Below, one piece after another: positions 52,314 to 62,644 of a stretch of DNA of 64,000 nucleotides. The DNA lies in assembly GCA_003864495.1 (NCBI GenBank), contig ML133457.1, positions 1,302,001 through 1,366,000 of the forward strand, in the 5' to 3' direction. The position numbers and the translations under genes were made by a program. The stretch comes from Nemopilema nomurai (lineage: Eukaryota; Cnidaria; Scyphozoa; Rhizostomeae; Rhizostomatidae). Numbering within the stretch: the stretch's first letter is position 1; each line of letters opens with the position of its first letter. Below the pieces are notes generated by a model, which worked only from the letters and a program-made list of their open reading frames with translations, did not search any database and had not been told where the DNA came from.

Positions 52314-52626
52314 TTAACTAACTAACTAACTAACTAACTAGCTTATTAACTAACTAACTAACTAACTAATTAACTAACTAACTAACTAACTCACTAGCCA
52401 ACTAACTAACTAACTAGTTAACTAACTAACTAACTCACTAACCAACTAACTAACTAACTAACTAACTCACTAACCAACTAACTAACTAACTAACTAACTA
52501 AACTAACTAACTAACTAACTAACTAACTCACTAACCAACTAACTAACTAACTAACTAACTAATTAACTAACTAATTAACTAACTAACTTATTAACTAATT
52601 AATTTATTAACTAACTGACTAGCTAA
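51731..52626 (+). repeat. TAAC tetranucleotide array, about 0.9 kb
   Basis: Nearly 900 bp of ACTAACTAACTA with dispersed variants (TAATTAAC, CTAGCTAAC, CTCACTAACCAAC). A marked block with ACTCACTAGCCAAC occurs at 52021 and again at 52389 with the same following variants, showing an internal duplication of about 368 bp. It ends some 190 bp upstream of the carotenoid oxygenase start codon and just before its presumed last 5' intron acceptor. Confidence 0.96.
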
Positions 52627-52775
52627 CGGCCCTTTCTAGTTGATTGCTAAACCTCAAACTTCCTGCTTCTACTAATGACTTGCATGCTCACAGTGCACTA
52701 ATTGATACGTGTAGATGAGGAAACTTCGATGGCTGATCTGTATAACAACATGATAAAATTATTGCTATATTTTAG

Positions 52776-52816
52776 CACTCGCTACACCTTGGAAGCGATA
52801 AATCAGACCAATCAAA
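52776..52816 (+). other. Presumed 5' UTR segment, carotenoid oxygenase A
   Basis: Follows the acceptor TATATTTTAG and runs into the start codon. The equivalent segment of the second gene (62615-62644) follows CTATCTTTTAG and also begins with CAC. Conservation of the acceptor in both copies suggests that a spliced leader exon exists. Confidence 0.45.
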
Positions 52817-54954
52817 ATGACGTCATTTCTTACGCACCGGATATACCTTCTGGTTGTTCTCATGGTCCAAGTTTTCGGTTATGATCCGAATTACCACAAC
52901 ATATTCTACCAAACTACGAAAGAAGTCCAAAATGAACATCTCAACAACATTCAAGGCGAAATTCCGGACTGGATTGAAGGAGACTTTGTCCGACAAAACT
53001 GCGCTTCGTATGGTGATATTGATGGTAAGTTCGTATTCCAAAATTCTTTTGTTAATGGCACAAGAAATGCAGGGAAATGATTGCCAAAAGTTTTCACTGT
53101 ACAAAGCATAATATTTCAGTTGCATACAATAGGGCCTTTGATAAGATTCAAACTGGTACATTTTCATCCACCTCTTTTCGACAAACAGAAAGAATTCCAA
53201 CGTCCAGACTACCTAATTATGATACCTATTATACCGTATATCTTCAAATACTTGGATTAATAGCAACATGGTAAGACTAAGACATTAATCATTGATTTGG
53301 AACCCATAAACCTCTTCTCTTAGGACCCCAAGAGCATTGGATTCCTCATATGTTTGACTGCATATCAATGGTTGGACGCTACGAGTTCAGAGATGGGAAA
53401 ATAAGATACTCCAACAGGTTCTACGACACAAAGGAAACCCGCACATGGAAACATTACGATTACAGTATTGCAAAAGCAAGGGTTAGTTGGAACACAGTGT
53501 TTTCTCCTATAAATGCATCTGCTTGGGTGAAGAACATGAGGATTCGGTACAACGAGACCTTTTGGACAACACCAAACGTCGTGTTTTGGCAATCTCGACC
53601 CGAAGACCCGGTCTTGGCAATGACTGAATCAATAATGAGCCCTGGAGAGCTGAAAATAACTCCAGAACTTGAAGTGGTAGGAAATTACTTTCCAAAATTC
53701 CGTGACAGAGGGTTTCCAAATACCAGTACCCATGACTTTATAAACTGTCCTGCACACGAACAGCACGAAGAAGATGGAACAATCTGGCACACAACAATGG
53801 ACATCGAAAGAGCCTCGCCTGTGAAGTTTGATGACCTTGAGACGGCTATTATTGTCTATCGAATGAAAGGGCCTAACAGAACAGTAGTAGCTCGTCATGT
53901 CCTTGGAAAGTACAATCTCACAAAATGTCGCTCAGGGCTGGGTCCAGATGACATTAGCATCATGCCAGCCTACCAGCATTACATTGAAAAAACAAAGAAC
54001 TTCATAATTGTTCCCATGTCTTCTTTTCTTTTTGATTATTGCCAACACTACGCCAACATAAGAAAGCTAATGGGATATTTCCCACGTTCATTTAAATTCT
54101 ACCATAACTTTAACTCCAGTCTCCTTCTATTTGATCGAAGTAACATGTCAAAGGTGCATCGAGTCTTCCTCCCATTTGCAAAATTCTTTACCCACAGTCT
54201 GAATGTTTTCGAGGATAGCAATTACATATATCTAGATACAATTGCCTACCCTACCCCTGTTCTGTATGTGAAAGCATTTTCTGTTTTCGAATCCATGAAT
54301 GGATACAACTGGAGCACGTCCTTCATTCGCATTGCCATCAACAAAAACACTTGGACCTATGATCATTCACGAAGTGGCTCTCTCACAGAGACTGAGCCAT
54401 ATGGCAAAGCTGAATTCCCGCAGATCAATCAAGAACGGTTTCACAACAAGGACTACAATTTTGCATATTTTGTCAGCAACCCAGTATCTCGAGACACTCG
54501 CATTGCAAAGCTGAACGTTAAGACCAAGAAGATAACTTATTGGATACCACCAGTTGGCTATTACCCACAAGAGCCAATATTTATGCAGCCCGAAGGAGCA
54601 GTTGGAGAGGACGAAGGGGTACTTTTGTGCTCTGGTCCTGTTTCTGGCACTGTCCCATCTTCGAGTTTTCTGGCTGTTATCAATGCAACAGACATGAAAC
54701 CTATTGCTATTGTCAAGAATCCGAACACAGGCTTAAATGGTCTTCATAACAGATTCTACAAGCGACTTGCCCCAACGACAACAACAGCAGCAACAACGAC
54801 AGCTACATCCAGATCGAAAGGAAGCACGACAGATGACGTCATGACAACAGTTGGCGTCACCAAGGCAACTGTGTCATCAAGTGGCTTTTCAATCTCAGGT
54901 TTGCATTGGCTTTTGGGAACTCTTGCGATTGGAGTATTCTACATTTTTTTGTAG
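52817..54954 (+). CDS. Secreted, surface-anchored carotenoid oxygenase A
   Basis: Carotenoid cleavage oxygenase of the BCO/RPE65/NinaB family, which cleaves or isomerises carotenoids or retinoids using iron held by four histidines. Exons 52817-53024 and 53324-54954 (GT-AG, phase 1 intron of 299 bp) give 612 residues. Visible family landmarks: HMFD (78-81), a first His in AHEQH (214 or 217), His288 in PAYQH, His360 in FTHSLNVFED, His544 in NGLHNRFYK, and second-shell glutamates at 171 (MTES), 433 (AEFPQIN) and 486 (EPIF). Unusually, the protein opens with a hydrophobic signal peptide (residues 8-21), has about nine N-glycosylation sequons, and ends in a Thr/Ser-rich stalk (553-590) plus a hydrophobic tail (WLLGTLAIGVFYIFL) with no basic residues after it. 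This fits a GPI-anchored or C-terminally anchored surface protein. Substrate unknown. Confidence 0.92.
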
Positions 54955-55273
54955 AAGAAGTCCAAGGATTCTTAGCTGAACTTAGCTGGGATAATTCGCT
55001 TCTTGGTTCTTTAATCGTTACTTTTTATGCTGTAACGCCATCTCTTCCGACATTGCTTTGCTAATATGCATTAAGCAACGCAAGCTTTTTCGTTATTCTT
55101 ATCATCGCCTTATAACTATTTTAATATTCAATTTGACTTTTTTTCAGAAAAGTCTAACTGTTTGGAGCTTTCTGATTTCATTAAATTAAAACTGGGCTTT
55201 GAAATTTGAATCCATACTCAAGCATCGCGCTGAGAAAGTCTGTGAATCTTCACACAATATAACTCAACCTTCA

Positions 55274-55279
55274 AATAAA
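55274..55279 (+). terminator. Candidate polyadenylation signal, carotenoid oxygenase A
   Basis: AATAAA about 320 bp downstream of the stop codon. An ATTAAA variant occurs earlier at 55180-55185. Assigned by motif only. Confidence 0.45.
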
Positions 55280-57248
55280 CGCAAACCACTCTCAAGTCTC
55301 CAAGCCGCTTTAATTTTTCTGTATTGTTTCCTGGTTCTAATTCTTTCCTCGCATCCATAGGCGACTGCCGCTCTTAAGTTTGGTGGGATACGAGAGAAGT
55401 TATTACCAACTCCCTTGTTTTTGTCTTGATAAGACTTTTCTTTGCCCTGCTTTGCTACAACTTGACAGTACTGCTACAAAGCTGCCAAGGTACACGACGT
55501 TCTAAGGCAGATTGTGGTCATCTAGCACTCTGTTGTCATCACAAAATCATACACAGACAGTGGTGGTGTTAGGCACTTCGTTTTAGGCCTGGGGCGGAAA
55601 TCATTTGGGGCGCTTTGTTTGAAAATTTTTTGTTAGCCAAGATTTTTCTTCAAGTTATTTTCCGTTAAAATTGTTTGCCACAAGGCGGTGCCTTTCAATT
55701 TTTTCTTAAGCGATGGGCCCCTTCTGGGTTGTTAAAGCGCAGGGCCTTGGGCCATGTCCCCTCCCCCCTCTTAAACCGCCACAGAAGGAAAAGCTTGTCG
55801 ACCAACTATAGAGGTTATGCGGTACGCTGTAAGTTAAAGCAAGAACCGTGGAGAAAAATATTGCACAGTTATTGCATATGCTTCTTATGTATCGCTTAAC
55901 ACTATCAAAAATCGACACTTTTTGGCCTATGGATCCATGATGTAGAATCCATGTTAACTTCTTTGCTACTAAACTCTTTTTGAATGCTAATGGTAGAATG
56001 CCACTAAACTCTTTTTATATTATGAAAATAATAATTTGTTCGGAGGAGATGTATAGATACGCCTTTCCGGAAGGCACCGTTTAAATTGCTTTAGTTCAAA
56101 ATTTAGAAACCATACTGTTCGTTCCTTAATGTTGCTTAAATTATTTGTCAGGCAAGCTTGTTCATTTTTAGAACATTCATTTAACAGATTAACTCTGAAG
56201 AATATCAAACTGAATTGTCCCTCTCATAGAACTGACTAGCCGCTCCCATTCATTGCTCAGTTGCAAATTTTACTTTTCATGGCAAGAAAATATTTTAGCA
56301 CGTGTCGTTCTAAGGATTCTCTTGCAAACCAACCAAATAAAATAGAGAATATCTGGCAATCTTACTTTCTAGGTATAAGCATTCTAGGAGCTCGCAATTC
56401 CGAATAGGCAGCTTAATTTAGGATTAACAACGCGGTGGCCTGGTCAGGGCCTTCAGATGTTTAGCAATAAAATTATGATACAAGCGCAGTGGGGGCTTCA
56501 CCTTTTTCCGGATGCAAATGAGTATCCAGTTAGTGCTCGATCGTGGAAATCGATGGGGCGTCGAAGAGAAATAGAGCCACTGGATGCCATGGTCAAGAAA
56601 AGCCACGCCTTTGACAGCTTCAGAATGCAGTTCAAGCTCACCATTATAGCCCGAGCAAAATAGATAGACCCAGGCCAGTTTAGTTTCAGAAATTAGTTTG
56701 GAAAAATATATGAACAATAACTGATGGTACATATATTCACCTTCCGGCCCCTTTTTAAAAACCTTCATAGTGAACAACAACTGTAACGTCTTCTAAAAAT
56801 GGGACAGGTAGGATCAAATTGTCGCAGATCTTGTGTCAAAAGGACCAGTTAAGTCACAACGTTAATTAGAACAAGTTCCAGCAGTGTATTTGCATACGAT
56901 TTCCACGGCTCATACAACCAAAGTGGGGTAAACCAGCAAAGTAGGGTAAGCCAGCGTTGTGTTCCGGATAATCTGGTGCCTAGTCAGTTATTTTGGTGCA
57001 AAGTTCAGTGCACAACAACAATTATTTGCTGTCTTTGGTACACACTTCTTCTATAGTCATACAGAATTTGAACTCAAGTATGCTAAACTAATCAGTCTCT
57101 TTATATAGTCAGTCACACTGAGTTTGAAGTTGAAAGTATAAACAGTCACAATATCAGAAGTCCATCGTATGGTAACTTGTTGCTAAAACCATTCAACTGG
57201 ACTACTTGTAAATGGTGCATTTTAGTCTTCTAAAAATTTAGTGTTTTA
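55280..57248. other. Gene-free stretch downstream of carotenoid oxygenase A
   Basis: About 2 kb with no supported gene. A minus-strand open frame of 118 codons (56424-56780) has no recognised domain or splice sites. A GGCCTGGGGC / GGGCCCC-rich patch at 55575-55760 looks like a dispersed repeat but has no second copy here. Confidence 0.45.
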
Positions 57249-57540
57249 ATGGCTTCCAGCGACATAGTCCGGCTGAAACACTTTTTGCATCTTTTGTCAT
57301 CTTCTTTGCTGCTGAATTATTTAATTATGCGTTTGTGTGCACACATTGGTGCATATCTGGTGAAAGAACCTGGTGCAAAACTAAGACATACAATTGCAAC
57401 ATCTGGTGCACTTGAACGAACTTTACGTACTGGCCTGGCCATGAACCAAGTGCCAGCTATTTTGGCATCAAGCGCGACTCTAGAAGGTGTGGTAAAAGTG
57501 AGTCTCTGTACATGCACTCAGGCCATTTTTTAATATACAA

Positions 57541-57587
57541 ACTACTGGGGAAATTTCCCTAGCAGGCCCAAAACCTTCCCCAGTAGT
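57541..57587. repeat. 12-bp perfect inverted repeat
   Basis: ACTACTGGGGAA and its exact complement TTCCCCAGTAGT, separated by 23 bp. A degenerate third copy (TTCCCCAGTTG) follows at about 57613. It could fold into a hairpin. It lies inside the region of the transposase relic and may be transposon-derived. Confidence 0.7.
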
Positions 57588-57777
57588 GACGGGCCAAATC
57601 AGAAGAATTCCCCAGTTGTTTGGACTCACTTGATAAAAAATACTCCAAATAATGTTTCTGTCAACAAATCTGAACTGTTTTTATTCTTTCTACCTTTTGA
57701 ACCATTACCAATAGCGCTTTTAAAGGATTAGAAAATTATTCACAAGGGGTGTTGCTCAGGCGTGTAGGTGACAAAAA

Positions 57778-58401
57778 ATGTTTACTGAAGTGGCATTGTC
57801 TATTTTCCGATGTGAAGGTCACAACGGACATTACCCACTTTCCGTGACTAGCTACCACATAAGGGATCATGTTGGCAGGGACATTCTTACTGCATGGTGC
57901 ATTTGTCACCGATCAAATTTAGCTTTGGGGTCAGTGCAAGTACCTGAATTGTCCATCTGGATGACAAATGTTTTGTCATTTGTGTAATTTTCAGAACGTC
58001 ACCAAGGAGAAAAGAGCTTCTACATAAAGAAAATGAAAAATGCTTGAAGTTCCCAAAGCATTTTGAAGTGCGATTTGCCGAGCATACTTTGAATTTGCTA
58101 AATGCAGTACTGCCCAATCTGGAGGCTGCTGAAAAGATGTTCCAAAAAAAGTTATCAGGCACAGTCACTTCAGAAAGAAAAGAGCGCCACATGTCACAAG
58201 GAATTATAAGCAAATGGAAAGCTGGCTCACAACAATTCAGGCTGACAGTCGTGATGTATGATTTATGTGCAATATTTGAACGAAATCAAAACATTTTTCA
58301 GAGGTGCGACCTCAATTTGCCAGATAAAATAACTGCACGAGATGCTGCGATCCGAAATCTAATAATCATGAAAGAAACTTCCGCCCGGCGGAAAAGAATG
58401 T
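57778..58401 (+). pseudogene. hAT-like transposase relic
   Basis: A broken open frame resembling the C-terminal half of hAT-type transposases, the sort also found in ZNF862-like domesticated proteins. The first part (57778-57984) reads through AWCICHRSNLALGS and VPELSIWMTNVLSF. It is interrupted by a frameshift near 57980, and the match continues in another frame with FRTSPRRKELLHKENEKC and FPKHFEVRFAEHTLNLL to a stop at 58399-58401. The family assignment is by remembered sequence style, so the exact superfamily is tentative. No intact catalytic region or terminal repeats are visible. Confidence 0.5.
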
Positions 58402-60867
58402 AACAAAACTGGGTTCTTTGGTAGCGTGGAGGAAGATGTCGTGCTTTGGGCCCGCAGGCATAAGCCAAGTAAGACAACAGTTCAATCAACAGAACAATGT
58501 ATTCCTAATTAATCTCAAATAAGACTGATCTAATGGTCATGAAACACACGGAATATAACACTGAGTATAATTGGAGATGACAATCAACAGTAATACGTCA
58601 CTCTACAACAATGAACGTGATCACAATAACGGAAACGACACATTGACATAAGACAATACATACTTGTTAACAAGATTAAGATCAATCACAGATATTGCAC
58701 GCAACACAACTAATTAACAAGACCCTAACACGTTACAAGAGGAACACTACTTGCAAAATTTAAAATTAAATAGAGAAAGAAAAGGAAAGTTTAAGCGACG
58801 ATTTTAGTGTGAAATCAGCTTTAGCGTGCAAAAGACGTAGTGTACTTTTGTAAAATGTTTTTTAAAAGATGATTGATTCTCAGAACCTTTCAAAAGTCAG
58901 AGGATGGCCAATAAATGGTGCGACGTAAATCGGTTTAATCTTTCCTTCTTTTCTTCCGATGAAATCGTTCCTGCAGCTACATAACTTGCATGCTAACAAC
59001 GGCCATAGCGGCATAATAATCAACACGTGACATGGGCAAAATCTTACTCAAGAACTATCCCAGATGTCTTTCAAAACAAGAGCAAAATCTTTCACAAGCA
59101 TCTTGCCCCTAAAACGGTGCATGCCTAAACTCCTTTCGCTTGCTGCTACTTTTCCATAATTCTTACCCTCCTGGATGAGGTACGGGGCTCAAATATATAC
59201 TGAACTAAAAGCAATAGACATACATAAATGAAGGGTAAAAGGAAGTAATCTATTCAGTGACGAACGAGGTGGGGGTAGCGTAATATCCTTAATTACTGGG
59301 TTACTATGGCGATCTACTTAACATGCTGATAATTGACGTAGGTATGAAGTTACTCACAATAATGCAAAGATTATCCTGATACACGTGATAGAAAAATGCG
59401 GAACGAGCAAGGAAAATTACAGATTACCAAGAGTGATTAGGTAAGGAAAATCAAACGAATGGACTAGAGAGAAAGGCCTAAAATTAGCAGTATTACACTT
59501 TATACATGTGTCTGCAGAGCGTGGTCACATAACGTTTTCCAGTTTTCTGTGGCCCTTTTTCAAAATTTCCCCATTAGTTCGAACTCCTTAAGAAGTGCTT
59601 AAAGCCTGGTTTCCATATAGCCGTAACGATCGGACGGCTGCCTGCGATGCGCCGACAGTCTTTTTTTGAATGGGCACATGCTGTGCACATGCTGTGATCG
59701 GGAGGAATGGGAAAGTAGATCTGGTTCAGTGCGTGTTACTCCTTCATTCTTCTATTTTGCTGTACAACAAAGGACTGACTTTTGATTGGTTCTTCAATCA
59801 TAAAGGAGGTCAAGGTTTCAATCATGGTCATCGCACAAAAAGGATCGTCATTAGAGATCTGCTGCGATCTTGGTAAGTATTGCATTTTTTGTTTTACCTA
59901 AATGCTTCAATTTCTGCGAAGAACTGTATTTCTCTAAGTTAAAAAACAAATAGAGAAGGGCTTAGACGTTCTATATGCTTTCAGGACCAGTTTTTAAGAT
60001 AGTTAAGGTTATTGCGCTCCATACTCAATCCACATATTTTCCGCTGCATATATATAAAAAAGCGTATATATAACATTACTCAAAACTCAGCAGATGAAAG
60101 ATGATGCGTAAGCAGAAATACAGGGATTTATTGATTGATGCTAATTCTAACCACATGTGTTCTTTTTGACGCAAGATTGTTTACTCAGCATATTCGAGAT
60201 GCTTTGATAAGTACTAATGCCTGTTAAGACTTTCGTCTATCTCTCGCTGGTTCTACGGAAAGTTGTCGATGTGTCCAAGAGAAAAGCCAAGAAAAGGAAT
60301 CTTTCTAGCATCAAGCAATTTCTATCATCTCATAATGTTCATTTCTCTCAGCTTTACTTCATCCTACTGATAATTACGCGTTTTTTATTTGTTACCACGA
60401 GGAATTACTGAAATACCAGCCAATAGCAGGCATTTTTACAATTTGCGTAAATTTACCAAGTGAATGCTTATAACAATACTTACTGCGTAAAAAGGCAATG
60501 ATTAATTTCTATTTAAGCGTTTTGACAGCGCAAGCATAATACCACGTACTGTGGAGTCTGCGTAAGCATGACTCATGATGAACTAGCTGCAAGCAAAATG
60601 TTAGTAAGCGTACGAGTGGGCTGGGAAAATCCACAATGCCTTTAAGTTGTCTATAGTTGTTATAGTTGTCTATACAATCAAGATCAACTCAACCTTGTAA
60701 CCGAAGTGCGCTTGTGATCAGCGGAATGTTATTACCACTGCAGTAGCTTAACAGAAAGGGATTGTGAGTGCTGTTGAAAGGGCGATGCTCTTTTGAGTGA
60801 TTCCAATTCATTCTGAGATTTGGTATATGATCATCATGAAGCTGTGGTTTTTCATATAGCTAATCTG
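58402..60867. other. Gene-free stretch between the paralogues
   Basis: No supported gene over about 2.5 kb. It includes a possible repeat end at 59605 (GCCTGGTTTCCATATAGCCG) without a matching partner, and the candidate 5' exon of the second carotenoid oxygenase. Confidence 0.45.
59777..59872 (+). other. Candidate 5' untranslated exon, carotenoid oxygenase B
   Basis: Begins near CTGACTTTTGATTGG (inverted CCAAT box) and ends at a strong donor, CTTG then GTAAGTATT. It resembles the candidate exon at 50225-50323 in motif order and spacing. Its distance to the start codon of the second gene is about 2.8 kb, close to the 2.5 kb in the first gene. Confidence 0.35.
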
Positions 60868-60900
60868 GTCGTTTGGGTCGTTGGAAAGTACCCAAACGAC
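60868..60900. repeat. 11-bp hairpin
   Basis: GTCGTTTGGGT and ACCCAAACGAC are exact complements separated by 11 bases. The hairpin immediately precedes the MITE at 60901 and could be a terminal structure of a neighbouring element. Confidence 0.75.
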
Positions 60901-61252
60901 TAGCCTTGTTCACACGATACCGGATTCACTTCGTATCGGGTCGCTTTTCATATCGGATAGGCCTTCTGTTCACACGATGACGCTTTAATCCGATACGCTC
61001 CGTGTCGTTTTTGCGGAGTCAAACCATTCCGCTGTGAATGTGGAATGGAATCATATCGGATCGCTTTTGAGCTCGTGTCAACGCATGAATCCGATACGGT
61101 TTCGCTCCGGAACCTCTGTTTCGAAATGACAGCTTCTACGTTGCCAGGCTACTGTATTAAAGACAATAGATTATGGGAGCGCTGTTGGAGCGTAGCATCA
61201 TCCTGTGAACAGGAGTGAATCCGATACGAAATGAATCCGTTACAGTGGAGTC
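60901..61252. mobile_element. MITE with GTTCACA / TGTGAAC ends
   Basis: About 350 bp. The left end contains TTGTTCACACGATACCGG and the right end the inverted GTGAACAGGAGTGAATCCG. Long partial inverted matches (GGATTCACTTCGTATCGG against GGATTCATTTCGTATCGG) and repeated ATCGGAT/ATCCGAT words fill the interior. No coding capacity. This is the layout of a non-autonomous DNA transposon; exact borders and target-site duplication are not resolved. Confidence 0.5.
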
Positions 61253-62614
61253 GGTTTAGGGTAATTTACTGCGTTTTACCAGGATGGTCTTTCTTGGGAG
61301 AGACTTTGAGAAAGATCCCCATTGGCCGTTCAATGAAAAACGAAGTTTTGAGAAACTGTCCAGTCTGGATTTCTACCAAGCAGAGTCCAGAAAAGTCTCA
61401 AACCTTGTGAAAAGTCTCTCCGGTCACAATTTTTCGTTGTGAAAACCTTCCTCCAATTTTTACAGGTTATGAATAGGGTGAGGCTAGAGCATCTGTAACT
61501 CTTTGAGCCAAAACATTGTCACACATGCAATAAGCTATACTGAAAAACTATGATAACTTGACTGGCATATGAGATAATGGAGGATTCAAAAAATGCTGAT
61601 GTAGTGCTGATCCATGCACAATGAGTCTGATAATAATTTTAATTATGCCTGGTTAATGTTTTACAAATAGGTTTCCACAATTTTCCACAATTTTATTTGT
61701 CAAGACCTTCCTTCCAAATTTCTTTTATTCTGCAAACCTTCCTCTGGTCAAGGACCTTGCGACCGAAATATTCTCGGAACTCTTCTACCAAGTAGCTAAA
61801 ACGAATTGCGGCAAAGCAATTGTTGTTGTCACTGGCATAAATGCACGTCAGGAAAACATTGCCAAGTCAAGACTGGTGGTGGAGATGTTAGACAGAGCCA
61901 CAGAATAGGCAAAAGGAAAACTCATATTGGCATTCTTTGAAACTTTGTTATGCCAGAATAGTGAAGCTTGACATGATCAGCCTCGTCTTCGCACTGAGAC
62001 CGCAGTCAGAGTTACGGAGTTAGGTAGAATGAACTTGTTTAACCTCACTTTCAGGCTCTTGAAAACTGTGCATGGGTTCAAACATTTCTAAACAGCAAAA
62101 AGTCCTTCAGCCATGAACTATTTTACTTCTCAAGAGAGGACCATGCTCTAGACTTTGGCTGCAAGTTCTTTCAAGATTGCATATTATAGAAATGGAATTG
62201 GTTTGTGGTTCTGTACCAAAGGAGAAGATGGAATGAGTCTGTTTGCAAAGAAGTTCTATATAGCAATGTATCTGAATTTAAGGAAAGCCAGATGTTAACT
62301 TTGTTAAAATTCTTAATAGTATGCTTTAGAGCGGAAATTAGCCAGTATTTGAAACTAAAATTAATAATTCTACTAACGCATACACGGGGTTTTTAGGAAC
62401 ATGGAAAATGCTTTGTCACCCACTGTGAAAACAATGGGAAGGGATTTATAAATAGAACTAAATTATTAAGCCAAGAATAAATAATCGCAACTGGAAGAAA
62501 AGAGCAAAATAAGAGACCCAGGTAAGTCATGTTCCATTGCAAAAGCATCCAAAATGGGCTTAAAAAGTTGAAATTGTGGAAGAATATCATGATATTTTTT
62601 CCACTATCTTTTAG
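61253..62614. other. Upstream region of carotenoid oxygenase B
   Basis: About 1.4 kb. A short open stretch at about 61735-61908 reads NLPLVKDLATEIFSELFYQV and continues coding-like to a TAG, but I do not recognise it. It may be a pseudogene fragment. The last 100 bp resemble the promoter-proximal region of the first carotenoid oxygenase. Confidence 0.4.
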
Positions 62615-62644
62615 CACCGGGAGCAAAAATATCGACCAACCAAC
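62615..62644 (+). other. Presumed 5' UTR segment, carotenoid oxygenase B
   Basis: Preceded by the acceptor CCACTATCTTTTAG and followed directly by the start codon. It matches the equivalent site of the first copy. Confidence 0.45.

Noticed and set aside
53365..54749. Open frames on the minus strand and other plus frames within the carotenoid oxygenase
   Set aside because: They overlap a well-supported 534-codon exon with conserved family residues.
56424..56780. 118-codon minus-strand frame as a gene
   Set aside because: No recognisable domain, no splice support, and a composition like the surrounding non-coding DNA.
59605..59690. Possible transposon end (GCCTGGTTTCCATATAGCCG)
   Set aside because: Only one end is seen, with no inverted partner or target-site duplication nearby.
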